Shown here: positions 26,338 through 35,508 of the stretch, piece by piece
Numbering within the stretch: the first letter of the stretch is position 1
Layout: each line of letters starts with the position of its first letter
Assembly (NCBI RefSeq): GCF_001590605.1
Contig: NZ_CP014504.1
Coordinates: 1,178,001-1,242,000, forward strand
From: Pedobacter cryoconitis
Lineage (GTDB): Bacteria; Bacteroidota; Bacteroidia; Sphingobacteriales; Sphingobacteriaceae
Direction: 5' to 3'
Length of the DNA stretch: 64,000 bases
Notes under the pieces: model-generated
Database searches by the model: none
What the model was told of the DNA's origin: nothing
The model's input: only the letters and a program-made list of their open reading frames with translations
Made by a program: the position numbers and the translations under genes

Positions 26338-28206
26338 TTATAAAATAATCCCCCAAAATGCTAAGTATATAATCAATAAGATATAGGAGAAAATCAGACC
26401 ATAAATCAGCTCAATATTATTAATGGTATTTCGTTTGACAAGAACCAAACCAAAGCATACTAATGTACTAACAATGTATATATAAGCGAGGTAAATAACA
26501 AATTCAAACTTCTTGATAAGACCAAATAACAAAATGTAAATATTTTGGTTGGTAGTTTGAAAGATTCCCAAGCTTAAAGACAAAAACAACGCAATTCCCA
26601 GAAAGGAATTAAATAAAATAAGAGAATATAATGTACGATTCCCGGGTGCTTTTAACTTAGGGATAAAAATAAATATAGAACTTATAATCAGTAACAGGGC
26701 AATAATCAAGGACGATAAAAATAACCAATTAGGTTTATTAAAGTTTTCTGCCAATTTAGATATCCCTTTATTGTAAAATATATTATGTGAAACAAACTGA
26801 ACTTCGGGCGCTTTATTTCCAGTTTCAATAGCCGAACCGCTTATAAAACGCGCTAGCATCTGTTTCCCTTCTTTAGAGAAACTAGTCCCATGGCCATATA
26901 GCATTTTAACCAAATAGCTGTTTTTTAGTTTTTTAGCAAGTTTTTCGCCGTTTGATAAGGGAGTAATTGGATCATACTTACCTGCAAAAATCAAAGTTTT
27001 ATAGGTGCTGTCACTTTGTTTATCCTCATCGCTTGTGGGTTTTTTAGTAATTCCCCAGCTTTGACAAACGAATAAATCAGAACGGTAGAATAATAGCGCT
27101 CCATTTTTATCATGCTGTTTTGAATTTTCATCAAAAAGAGAAATACTTTGATTGTTATATACATCATTGCACGTCACACAATAATAGGTTCCGAAATCTC
27201 TTTTTAGCGACTCAGAAAAAGATTCCACAAGACTGGATAATACATCTTTATTTTCTTTATTAAATGCGTCTATGATTAATGGAATAACCTCTATCAGCTG
27301 TTTGTTATAAAGAGATTGTTGAATAATAAGTTTAAATTCATCTGCATTATAGGTAAAATGCCCATTAGGGATGATTTTTTTATCAACAATTACTGAAAAA
27401 CCTTTTCTGTTCAATTTATTAATTACCGAGTAGTACTCTTTTTCCAGATCAGGGAATTTGCTTTTAGAATCTTTAAATAATAGATGTAAACTATTAAGGT
27501 AATTTGAAGTGTTTTTGCTATAATAATCAGATATTTCGGAAATAGGAGAATCTAGAATTAAACCTTTAACATCGCCAGGATATGTTTTGGAATAAAGCTG
27601 GGCAATATATGTTCCATAAGATATTCCATAGATAAACCACTTATCAATTCTTAATTCAGTTTTTAAAGTATGTAAATCCTGAGCAATATTATTACTGTTG
27701 TATTCTGCGGGGTCTATTTTATCTTTCAGAAGATGTTCTTTACATTCCTTCGAAATATCTACAATAGCATTTATCTCTTTGTTTCCCTGGGTATCCTGGC
27801 TGAAAACATTTAATATCTTTTTTCCAAGATCTGGGCAGAGGCTAGGTTGGGAGAATCCTGTTCCTCTTAGATCAAGCAAAATTATATTAGCTTTTTCCCT
27901 TAGTGGATGATTAAGCCATTTTTTTATAGCACCAATTGACCATCCTCCCGGACCTCCCGAAACAAAGACAACATTTTCATTTGTTTTTTTTAGAGATAAA
28001 AGTTGGACAACTGCCAATTTTATTTGTTTTTTAGGATAATTCCAATTTTCCGGAACATTAAAAAAATAGTATTTAATATCTTTATTATTTACTTCTTTCC
28101 AATCTGGGAAAAATGTATTACAAATCTCCAATTTGGTTTTTGGGTTTTGAGCGTGAGTAGCAAGAGAAGCGAATAGAAATAGAAAAATTAAAAATCGGCG
28201 TATCAT
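26338..28206 (-). CDS. Secreted/membrane alpha/beta hydrolase of the tripeptidyl aminopeptidase (S33) type with C-terminal membrane segments
   Basis: A 622-residue protein. A signal peptide (MIRRFLIFLFLFASLATHAQ) precedes an S33-type hydrolase: oxyanion-loop motif VSGGPGG near 80, LLDLRGTGFS near 110, nucleophile elbow GISYGTY near 195, AGKYDPITP with the acid near 410 and YGHGTS with the His near 437. The last about 130 residues form four hydrophobic segments, unusual for this family, so the catalytic domain should sit outside the cytoplasmic membrane. Related enzymes remove N-terminal tri- or dipeptides or Pro. It converges on the biosynthetic operon and shares its AT-rich style, so it could be a cluster gene acting on the peptide outside the cell, but it is not co-transcribed. 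Confidence 0.82.
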   Translation of the reverse strand: MIRRFLIFLFLFASLATHAQNPKTKLEICNTFFPDWKEVNNKDIKYYFFNVPENWNYPKKQIKLAVVQLLSLKKTNENVVFVSGGPGGWSIGAIKKWLNHPLREKANIILLDLRGTGFSQPSLCPDLGKKILNVFSQDTQGNKEINAIVDISKECKEHLLKDKIDPAEYNSNNIAQDLHTLKTELRIDKWFIYGISYGTYIAQLYSKTYPGDVKGLILDSPISEISDYYSKNTSNYLNSLHLLFKDSKSKFPDLEKEYYSVINKLNRKGFSVIVDKKIIPNGHFTYNADEFKLIIQQSLYNKQLIEVIPLIIDAFNKENKDVLSSLVESFSESLKRDFGTYYCVTCNDVYNNQSISLFDENSKQHDKNGALLFYRSDLFVCQSWGITKKPTSDEDKQSDSTYKTLIFAGKYDPITPLSNGEKLAKKLKNSYLVKMLYGHGTSFSKEGKQMLARFISGSAIETGNKAPEVQFVSHNIFYNKGISKLAENFNKPNWLFLSSLIIALLLIISSIFIFIPKLKAPGNRTLYSLILFNSFLGIALFLSLSLGIFQTTNQNIYILLFGLIKKFEFVIYLAYIYIVSTLVCFGLVLVKRNTINNIELIYGLIFSYILLIIYLAFWGIIL

Positions 28207-28347
28207 AAAGAAAAAATATAGTTTGAATATAGTAAGATTACAGTGAAATTTATATTTTTATTAAATTTACACCAATAATTACTTCTGCAACAACATCTTT
28301 TTTTAATAGCATTTAATCGTATTATCCAATAATTTATTTTTCAGCTT

Positions 28348-28701
28348 TTATCTGACCAATAGCACTTTTTTTTTATTTTTGATTTTATCCTTGGAGATAA
28401 AGCAAAGCCATCTAAATTCATGGTCTATATACCTAATGTTAAGATCGCTTTTCTGATTTTTAACAAACAGGTATTTTTTTACATGTCTTTGCAATACCTT
28501 AAACCTTTTCAGCATTCCTCCGGCATAATCTATCTTTTCTACCAATTCCTCTATCTTTTTGTTATGAATTTTGAGACCTGCCTTAGTGTTCCTCAATTCC
28601 GGTTCACATTCTCTGCTGGTGCAAAGTTCTGCAGATTTTCTGTCAACAGTAATCCTTAAATAGATGGATACAATAGCTTTAACATAGTTTTTTTGGTTTT
28701 T
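28348..28701 (-). pseudogene. Decayed N-terminal part of a Bacteroidota tyrosine recombinase (integrase)
   Basis: The open frame between a stop at about 28702 and the stop at 28348 lacks an ATG start. Its translation begins with an arm-binding-domain pattern (IYLRITVDRKSAELCTSR, then ELRNTKAG) typical of phage/transposon integrases of this phylum. After a short helix it jumps to the SAM-like core-binding pattern (MLKRFKVLQRHVKKYL, then IRYIDHEF) and then runs into unrelated residues. The catalytic domain (Arg...His-x-x-Arg...Tyr) is absent, and part of the region between the two domains seems deleted. It lies about 285 nt from the 3' end of tRNA-Lys, on the same strand, as expected for an element that integrated there. 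Call by motif recognition only. Confidence 0.6.
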
Positions 28702-28928
28702 TTAATTAGAAAAAGCAGCATGAAATCCATTTTTCATAATGACCGATTTAAGGTTAAAGAAAGTTAGCCTTGCAGTTCTATGTACACAAGATGTTCAGAT
28801 TATGAACCGACTGAATACCAATTGATTAATACAAATTAGGGGAGTTTGATGAAATAAAGAATAACGCGCCTAATGACGCTCATTTTTCATGTGATTTATT
28901 GCATAATTTGGTATATCCCATAAAACAC

Positions 28929-28961
28929 AAAACCCTGCAATCTTTTGATTTGCAGGGTTTT
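28929..28961 (-). terminator. Strong hairpin terminator downstream of tRNA-Lys
   Basis: AAAACCCTGCAA at 28929-28940 pairs perfectly with TTGCAGGGTTTT at 28950-28961 around a 9-nt loop. Read on the - strand, it lies 25 nt after the tRNA 3' end and is followed by a T-rich tract. The + strand side is also T-rich, so it may work both ways. Confidence 0.75.
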
Positions 28962-28985
28962 AGTTCTTTTTGATACTATTCTCTG

Positions 28986-29058
28986 TGATCCCGCTGGGAT
29001 TCGAACCCAGGACCACTACATTAAAAGTGTAATGCTCTACCAGCTGAGCTACGGAATC
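28986..29058 (-). tRNA. tRNA-Lys (anticodon TTT)
   Basis: The reverse strand folds into a full cloverleaf of 73 nt: acceptor stem GATTCCG/CGGGATC with one G-T pair and discriminator A, D-arm AGCTCAGCTGGTAGAGC, anticodon stem TTACA/TGTAG with loop CTTTTAA, and T-arm GGTTCGAATCC. The anticodon TTT gives lysine. The CCA end is not encoded. Its 3' end faces the integrase remnant and the biosynthetic cluster. Confidence 0.95.
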
Positions 29059-29085
29059 AATTAATTCCCTTTGTTTAAGGAGGTG

Positions 29086-29115
29086 CAAAGATAGAAATTA
29101 AATATTAAGATGCAA
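29086..29115 (-). promoter_or_regulatory. Primary sigma factor promoter of tRNA-Lys
   Basis: On the - strand, TTG (29115-29113) is followed after exactly 19 nt by TATCTTTG (29093-29086), matching the Bacteroidota -33/-7 consensus TTTG-N19-TAnnTTTG. Transcription would start about 20 nt before the tRNA. Confidence 0.75.
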
Positions 29116-29271
29116 TTAAATCTGAAAATAATTTCAATAAAAATATTGATTTACTTGCCCGTCTAAACTAATTCATTGAAAATCAGAAGAGGATGTATTA
29201 TAAGTAAAATTGAGCCTCTGAGAATTGAATATTCGAAAATACCCCTGCAGGGGGGGCGGGTAAAAACAGAA

Positions 29272-29353
29272 GAAGAGGGTAATCATTATTTATGCACTGC
29301 GCCCCAAAAGTTAGACACTTTCTCGGGACACTTCATTATGATATACCCTCTTC
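29272..29353. repeat. Inverted repeat enclosing an IS-end-like sequence
   Basis: GAAGAGGGTA at 29272-29281 is inverted at 29344-29353. Between the arms, near 29299-29330, lies a stretch with GCGCCCCAAAAGTTAGAC and then ACACTTTCTCGGGACA, which resembles the terminal repeats of IS3-family elements seen in this phylum. No transposase is present. On the - strand the arms could also form the terminator of the susD operon, since a T-rich tract follows. A separate 12-bp palindrome CCCCTGCAGGGG lies at 29242-29253. The remainder of 29059-29391 holds only the tRNA promoter. Confidence 0.35.
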
Positions 29354-29391
29354 AAAGCAAAAATGTAAACTATATTAAACAATCACTAAGA

Positions 29392-30978
29392 CTATTTCAA
29401 AATATACATGATACCATTGATATCATCATTTCCACCATACTGACTCTGTATCGCAATTTGATAATTTGCGGCATTTGCAGTACGTTCATACTCGTGATAC
29501 TGAAAGCGGCTTGCAATACGGCCACCATTTCCAGTACCCGGACCAGTGGTGAAAGTAGGGATACCTGTACGGCGATAAGTAAAATAAGACTCCAGTCCCG
29601 AATGACGGAATAAAGCCAGGTACTTTTGCTGTACAATCTGTTTAAGGGCAGTTGCTGTATTATACTTTACTTCAAGCTGATTGTAATAAGTATTCCAATC
29701 TACATTGATAGTATAAGTATCATAGTTAGCACCTAAAGCAACGTTCGTTGAACCCGGACGATAGAAATAAGCAGTAAATGTTCCCGTGCCTGTAGGGATT
29801 TTATAAGAATCCATAGAACTTTTAATACCCGCAGTATAATAACTCTCTGCATCCCCAGCAGCCCAACCGCGATAAATCCCCTCAGCAATATTGAACATCA
29901 GTTCAGCATAACCAACCTGGATACTTGGCTCACCAGTATACGTTGAATAATAACGTTTTCTGTTTAAAAATGAATACTTCTGTAAACCCGCGTTGTTATA
30001 CATAATACCAAGATCCTGCCCAGCATCAGCTCCAATAAAAGAAGCGAAATCTGTAGGGCTCAGTTTTAAAGAATCTACCTGATAACGGGAAGGTTCGGCA
30101 GTTACAAATACCCTTGGATCTTTTAACTTTGTTAACAAACTGATATAAGTAGCAGAAGTGTTTTTTCTCGATCCGCTCTGTCCAAAGTTATCAGGAGTCT
30201 GTGGGTAATAGTTCGTTGGTGATATATAAACATATTGCATGTTATCAGCAGCACTTTCCATGATAGGATATTTAGTTTTATTGCTGATAATATCAGAGAA
30301 TTGTTTTTTTACATTTAGCTGTGTATCGTCATCAGCTCTTTTACTTAGCTGAATCAACAAGCGGATTCTAAAAGTATTGACAAGTTTTTGCCATTTCAGC
30401 AAATCACCATTAAAATAGATATCCCCGGTAAGTATATTCTCTTTTGCTGTGATTAAAGTTGTTAAATCTGTGTTCGCACTTTCTAATAATGCCAGAGATT
30501 GTAACATCACATTTTTCTGTGTATCATAAGCAGGAGTAAGGTTAGCTATTCCGGCCAGCGCATCAGTCATTGGAATATCTCCCATTTCCATGCTCATTTT
30601 AGTGAATAAATAAGCCTTAAAGAACTTACCAAGCGCAGCATAAGAGTTAACAGCTGCCCCAGTCTTACTAGCTTGTTTTTCCATTTCAACGACGTTTTTT
30701 AACACCGTATAATAATCATCGCCATACTTGAAATCATAGCGGTTATTGCCATAATAATCATAATTATTCAGGTAATACTGACTATTTGTTTCTTTAGAAC
30801 CATCAGGACCTTCTACAAGGCCATTGCCAGTTAATATTCCATTTAATAGTAAAGAAGCTTGTACTGCAGTTGGTTTATTATTATTGATCGTTTTCTCTTC
30901 GAAGTCCTTCTTGCAGCCAGAGATGGTCACCACAAGTAAAAGGGGTAGCAAAGAATAAAATTTGAATATCTTTTTCAT
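29392..30978 (-). CDS. SusD/RagB-like outer membrane nutrient-binding lipoprotein
   Basis: I place the start at the ATG at 30978, because a lipoprotein signal follows at once (hydrophobic run ending ISGCKKDF); the longer frame to 31155 adds residues unlike any signal. The 528-residue protein has the helical SusD architecture (TPR-like segments such as YAALGKFFKAYLFTKMSMEMGDIPM) and a C-terminal region rich in aromatic and Gly residues (ESYFTYRRTGIPTF). It should form the lid of a SusCD nutrient importer on the cell surface together with the protein encoded 196 nt upstream. The ligand cannot be inferred, as no glycoside hydrolase or peptidase sits next to it. The closest subfamily appears to be the SusD-like 2 group, but this is by eye. 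Confidence 0.88.
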   Translation of the reverse strand: MKKIFKFYSLLPLLLVVTISGCKKDFEEKTINNNKPTAVQASLLLNGILTGNGLVEGPDGSKETNSQYYLNNYDYYGNNRYDFKYGDDYYTVLKNVVEMEKQASKTGAAVNSYAALGKFFKAYLFTKMSMEMGDIPMTDALAGIANLTPAYDTQKNVMLQSLALLESANTDLTTLITAKENILTGDIYFNGDLLKWQKLVNTFRIRLLIQLSKRADDDTQLNVKKQFSDIISNKTKYPIMESAADNMQYVYISPTNYYPQTPDNFGQSGSRKNTSATYISLLTKLKDPRVFVTAEPSRYQVDSLKLSPTDFASFIGADAGQDLGIMYNNAGLQKYSFLNRKRYYSTYTGEPSIQVGYAELMFNIAEGIYRGWAAGDAESYYTAGIKSSMDSYKIPTGTGTFTAYFYRPGSTNVALGANYDTYTINVDWNTYYNQLEVKYNTATALKQIVQQKYLALFRHSGLESYFTYRRTGIPTFTTGPGTGNGGRIASRFQYHEYERTANAANYQIAIQSQYGGNDDINGIMYILK

Positions 30979-31174
30979 CTGTATATAATTGTTTTTTTCG
31001 AAATCTTTATTGTTTTTGATTGAACTCAAGAGCACTTCGTGGTTTAACGGTAATGAAGCTATCATGATTTTATATTTTTCACCAGTATCGATTTGATTTT
31101 TGTGTTTAAGAGCGCGCAGGCCCGTTTCATTTCGTTGTGTGATTTGGAAAATCATGATGGTTTCCTATTGGAAA

Positions 31175-34100
31175 TTATAATGTAACGTTAATGTTAAACC
31201 CATAACTACGTACCGTAGGTGATTGTAAGCCAGTTAGAGGAGTTTCTCCATTATACTGATCTAAATCAACATCCTTAAACCTTTTGTCTTTATAGAAGTA
31301 TAATAAATTACGGCCTACCAAAGAGAAAGAAGCTTTTTGAATGAAAGTACCCGCAAGTAATTTCTTAGGAAGTTCGAATCCAAGCGTAACCTCGCGAAGT
31401 TTTGCGAAAGTTTTACTCATCAGGTTGGCCTCATCGAAATTATAATATTTACTTACGTAATCCTGAACAAATACCTTATTTGTATTTGGCGAAAAAGCAA
31501 GGTCGCCGTAATTCAGAATCGCACCAGTTTTAGAATCATAGTTGATAGATGCACCATTAGAAATCACTACACCTTCACCAACATAAGTACCATTATAGCC
31601 TTTCTTACCATAATTAGCCCAATCCTGGTAACGCGCATCGCCTAAAGTACCTTGAGCAGTTTCGATATTTGAACCACCACGCATAGTTTTGTTATGCATG
31701 TAATCAATAGTTTTCCCACCTACACTACCATCAAACTGAACACCTAAACTCCAGCTTTTGTAATGAAACTTGTTATAAATACTCCATGAATAATCAGAGT
31801 TCAAGTTTCCAAGGTATTGATTAGCACCACCGTTGACCAATGGTTTTCCAGCTGCATCATTAATAATCTGTCCGTCCTTAGTTCTCACGAAAGCAGTTCC
31901 ATACAATTTGTCTGTACGATCTCCCTCTTTGAAAAATGTCTGATAAGTATCTTGTCCTTTAGGAAGTTCTTTATAAACGCGCTTATAAGTTGACCAGTTG
32001 ACTAAAACGTCCCAGCCAAAACCACCCATATCTTTAATTGGTGTGCCGCTCAGGGAAACCTCATAACCAGTCTTTTTTGTTTTTAATGCATTCAGATATA
32101 ATATATTATAACCCGTAGCAGTAGAAATCTGGTTCGCTAAAACCTGTGGCCCATCTATGTACTGGAAAGCTGTAGCACTTAAACCTAATCTGTTCTCTAA
32201 GAATTTGATATCAAAACCTTCTTCGTAATTTACACGTGTAGTAGTTTTAATACCATTTTGATATAAATAATCCGGGCCATAACCAGCAGCCTGATTGTTA
32301 TATGGTTTATTGATATTAAAGGCTGTATTCAAAGAATAGTTTGGCCCATTATAAGGAGACATATAAGTATTGCCATAACCTAGTGGATTGTTTGTCAGGT
32401 TAGATGCTGTTTGTCCGCCAAATGCTGTAATCGAACTGAAAGGAGCAGGACCAATACTTGCACTGGTTGCATCTGTACGTACATTGGAAAATGATGCTCT
32501 TGCTTTCAGGAATGAAATAAGATCTGGCATTTTGATATAATCAGAAATTACAGTTGCCAATGATACACTTGGATAATAATAAGTTGTCGGCGTCTGGAAA
32601 GCAGAAGACTTATCAATTCTGCTCGTTGTTGATAAAGTTGCATATTTACCGAAAGCGGCATCTAATGAGAAATAACCACTCAGTACCATCATGCTGGAGT
32701 TGAAACTCGTAGACTGTACTGGATTTTTAGAGTTACTAAAAGAATAAACTTCAGGAACATTCAGGTAATCAGTAGATGTCCAGCTTGAATTATAAGATAA
32801 GGTACGAAGATTTGTTCCGACCAAACCAGAAAGATTTACAAAGTTTTTAACGTTATAATTGAAGTTTAATAATAACTCATTGTTGTTCTCAAATAAATTA
32901 CGTCTGTCTTCGCGATAGTCACCCTGATTTCCTTCACGTCCGTAGGGGTGAGCAGAGAATGGAAGTTTTTCTGTACGTAAAATACTGTACGTATCAAATT
33001 GAGAACGAAGTGTTGCGTTTAAATGGTTATCAATTTTGAAGTTTGCAGAAAGATAACCGTACACGTCATTTTTATAATGTCCGCGTAACCACTTTTCTGT
33101 CATCAGATAAGGGTTATGGTAACGCTGATATTCAGCAAACTGCGATTGAATACCTTCCTTACCTGGCTGCCAGATTGCTTTAATGTCAGGTGCATTCACA
33201 TCCCAGTCTGCACCAGTCCAGATTGCTGTACTATAGATTAAACTTGAAGGTCCGTAATCCGCATCAGGAAAGTTATCTGTAAATTGTCTGTTAAAATCAA
33301 GATTACCTTCGATTTTCAATCTTGGACTTGGATTGAATGAACCATACATGTTGAAATTGACAATGTTAAGTCCGCTATTAGGGATATAACTTGATTGTTT
33401 TGATTGTGAAACTGAAAACCTCGTTGTATAAGTCTCTCCATTAGCACTTAAAGAAACATTATTGTTAGTTTGATACCCAGTTTTCAAGAAGTTCTTTAAA
33501 TTGTTTTTACCTCTGGCTGTATAGGGAGTCGCTTGTCTTACCCCATTTATTACCGGGCTATCATACTGAGGGATTAGTTGTCCGGCGAAATAAGGGCCCC
33601 AAACATCGTAATCTCCATCAACACCACCTGGTGCACCACCTTTACCATCTACGAATACGTACTGTGTATTCTCACCAGCGCCATATGAATTCTGTATACG
33701 AGGAAAAGTCAAAAATCCACTATTAATAACTGTGCTGCTGTTAAAATCAACAGTCAGTCCTTTTTTATTCTTATCACCTTTTTTAGTCGTAATCAATATC
33801 GCTCCATTTACTGCACGGCTACCATATAGGGCAGCAGCTGCAGGGCCTTTTAATACGGTATAAGTTTCAATATCGTCAGGACTGATATTCCAGGTATCAG
33901 TATTGATAGGAAATCCGTCAATCACATATAAGGTTAACTTATCACCGCGGATCATCACGTTCGGCTCTCTTAATACCTCAGGAGAAGGGCCAACAGATAA
34001 ACCGGCCACTTTTCCTATCAAACCACCGATTGGATTCGGGTCACGTGCTTTTAGCAAATCATCACCATCAACGGTCTGTAAAGCATAACCAATTCTTTTG

Positions 34101-34456
34101 GTGTCTTTCTTGATGCCTAAAGCGGTAACTACAACCTCAGAAAGCGCCTTGCTATCTCCTTTTAGCAATACATTAATGATAGTTTCATCACCAATAATGA
34201 TTTGTGTTTTTTCATATCCAAGATATTGGAAGGATACTGTTTGCCCTTTTTTTGCTGTTAAAAGAAAGTGACCGTCCATGTCTGTTACTGTACCTTGTTT
34301 GGTACCGTCAACCAAAACACTTACCCCCGGTAAGGATTGTTTAGTTTCGTCACTAACTGTACCTGATATTTTAATTTGCGCCGCTAAGGTCATCGGGGCA
34401 AACAAAAATAACGCAACAGTTATTACTTGTTTTAATTGCTTGTAAAGCTGTTTCAT
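31175..34456 (-). CDS. SusC/RagA-family TonB-linked outer membrane transporter
   Basis: A 1093-residue transporter with a signal peptide (ending LAAQ), a carboxypeptidase-regulatory-like domain (ISGTVSDETKQSLPGVSVLV), a TonB-box-like stretch (LSEVVVTALG near 107), a plug with VMIRGDKLTLYVIDGFP and VLKGPAAAALYGSRAVNGAI, and a long beta-barrel ending in an aromatic-poor strand YGFNINVTL. It is the barrel partner of the SusD-like protein encoded just downstream and imports an oligomer using TonB energy. No anti-sigma FecR gene or hybrid sensor is adjacent; the divergent two-component system is the nearest regulator. Length and motif order are normal for the family. Confidence 0.95.
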   Translation of the reverse strand: MKQLYKQLKQVITVALFLFAPMTLAAQIKISGTVSDETKQSLPGVSVLVDGTKQGTVTDMDGHFLLTAKKGQTVSFQYLGYEKTQIIIGDETIINVLLKGDSKALSEVVVTALGIKKDTKRIGYALQTVDGDDLLKARDPNPIGGLIGKVAGLSVGPSPEVLREPNVMIRGDKLTLYVIDGFPINTDTWNISPDDIETYTVLKGPAAAALYGSRAVNGAILITTKKGDKNKKGLTVDFNSSTVINSGFLTFPRIQNSYGAGENTQYVFVDGKGGAPGGVDGDYDVWGPYFAGQLIPQYDSPVINGVRQATPYTARGKNNLKNFLKTGYQTNNNVSLSANGETYTTRFSVSQSKQSSYIPNSGLNIVNFNMYGSFNPSPRLKIEGNLDFNRQFTDNFPDADYGPSSLIYSTAIWTGADWDVNAPDIKAIWQPGKEGIQSQFAEYQRYHNPYLMTEKWLRGHYKNDVYGYLSANFKIDNHLNATLRSQFDTYSILRTEKLPFSAHPYGREGNQGDYREDRRNLFENNNELLLNFNYNVKNFVNLSGLVGTNLRTLSYNSSWTSTDYLNVPEVYSFSNSKNPVQSTSFNSSMMVLSGYFSLDAAFGKYATLSTTSRIDKSSAFQTPTTYYYPSVSLATVISDYIKMPDLISFLKARASFSNVRTDATSASIGPAPFSSITAFGGQTASNLTNNPLGYGNTYMSPYNGPNYSLNTAFNINKPYNNQAAGYGPDYLYQNGIKTTTRVNYEEGFDIKFLENRLGLSATAFQYIDGPQVLANQISTATGYNILYLNALKTKKTGYEVSLSGTPIKDMGGFGWDVLVNWSTYKRVYKELPKGQDTYQTFFKEGDRTDKLYGTAFVRTKDGQIINDAAGKPLVNGGANQYLGNLNSDYSWSIYNKFHYKSWSLGVQFDGSVGGKTIDYMHNKTMRGGSNIETAQGTLGDARYQDWANYGKKGYNGTYVGEGVVISNGASINYDSKTGAILNYGDLAFSPNTNKVFVQDYVSKYYNFDEANLMSKTFAKLREVTLGFELPKKLLAGTFIQKASFSLVGRNLLYFYKDKRFKDVDLDQYNGETPLTGLQSPTVRSYGFNINVTL

Positions 34457-34498
34457 TGATGTGGATTTAGGTTGTTATGTGTTTTGATTTTACACAGC

Positions 34499-34540
34499 AA
34501 TACTAAACTTTGTTTATTAAAACTAAACCAATTTAGTATT
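34499..34540. promoter_or_regulatory. Inverted repeat in the susC / two-component intergenic region
   Basis: AATACTAAA at 34499-34507 is inverted at 34532-34540 (TTTAGTATT), 43 nt in front of the susC start, and a third ACTAAAC copy lies between them at 34522-34528. This may be an operator for the divergent response regulator. The rest of the 368-nt gap between the two starts shows no gene. Confidence 0.4.
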
Positions 34541-34824
34541 ATATGTATTTAAACTTTTGCTGTTTTAGCTGATGCTAAACGCGTCTTTAGCAACAGGTTC
34601 GTTACCTATTGTTAATAGCATTTTAATGAAGACTTTATGGTTTACTATTATTGTGGTTGAAAAACCGTTTTATTTGTGTGTAAAATTATCAAATGATAAT
34701 AGCTGCTGATATTATTCAAGGAAAGAAGCAGAGTTGAAGCAGTTATCGTAAAAGAGGCTTAGTCCATGAATTTTAAACAGGCTCTAAAAAATAATGTTCA
34801 CATTTGTTGTTTAATTATAGCATA

Positions 34825-35508
34825 ATGGACATACTGGTTATAGAAGATGAACAAAGAGTGGCTGAACTGATCAAAAAGGGATTAGAAGAACTTGGGTTTC
34901 ATATTACACTTGCCTTTGATGGAGAAATGGGCAAGAGGCTGGCTTTAACAAAAACATACGACCTGATTCTCATGGATTTGATTCTCCCAAAGATCAATGG
35001 TATTGATCTTTGTAAAGAGGTGCGTATTGCCCGGCCTGATATTCCTATCATTATGCTGACTGCTTTGGGGACTACGGATGATAAAGTTGAGGGGTTTGAC
35101 GCAGGTGCAGATGATTATCTCGTTAAGCCTTTTGATTTCAGGGAATTGCATGCCAGGATACGTGCTTTAATTAAAAGAAATCAGACACAGAATAATACTT
35201 TCAGCCAGGGATTTATTTTGCGTTTTGCAGATCTGGAAATGAATCTGGAAACCAAACTTGTTAAGAGGAATGATGTACCAATAGATCTTACACCTAAAGA
35301 GTTTCGCTTGCTTGAATATATGATGGGAAATTCTGAAAGGGTTTTGTCGAGAACAGAAATTGCAGAGAAGGTTTGGGATACTTTTGATTCAGGAACGAAC
35401 TTCATTGATGTATATATCAATTATTTAAGGAAAAAGATAGATAAGAATTACGAGGTGAAACTGATTCATACCAAACCTGGAATGGGTTTTATATTTAAAG
35501 AGGGATGA
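34825..35508 (+). CDS. OmpR-family response regulator
   Basis: The ATG at 34825 begins MDILVIEDEQRV; the upstream TTG at 34804 would add seven unlikely residues. The 227-residue protein has a receiver domain with acidic pocket EDE, phospho-acceptor Asp51 in LMDLILP, a Thr in MLTAL and Lys in LVKPFDF, followed by a winged-helix output domain (DLTPKEFRLLEYMMGN ... RKKIDKN). It overlaps the kinase gene by 4 nt (ATGA), so both are made together. It is of the CusR/CopR type by general look; target genes are not known, but the divergent susCD pair is the nearest candidate. Confidence 0.95.
   Translation: MDILVIEDEQRVAELIKKGLEELGFHITLAFDGEMGKRLALTKTYDLILMDLILPKINGIDLCKEVRIARPDIPIIMLTALGTTDDKVEGFDAGADDYLVKPFDFRELHARIRALIKRNQTQNNTFSQGFILRFADLEMNLETKLVKRNDVPIDLTPKEFRLLEYMMGNSERVLSRTEIAEKVWDTFDSGTNFIDVYINYLRKKIDKNYEVKLIHTKPGMGFIFKEG

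Noticed and set aside
26278..26343. 21-codon frame starting MASKENLK near the end of the peptidase gene
   Set aside because: Too short, overlaps the stop of the - strand gene and has no conserved context; could be a gene scrap but cannot be shown.
28420..28659. 79-codon + strand frame opposite the integrase remnant
   Set aside because: The - strand translation matches two integrase domains, whereas the + frame is only its shadow.
29176..29613. 145-codon + strand frame over the end of susD
   Set aside because: It lies mostly antisense to susD, has low-complexity Thr/Ser/Ile composition and contains the inverted repeat region; no domain or start signal supports it.
30979..31155. Upstream extension of the SusD-like frame
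   Set aside because: It would hide the lipoprotein signal at 30978 and has no resemblance to SusD N-termini.
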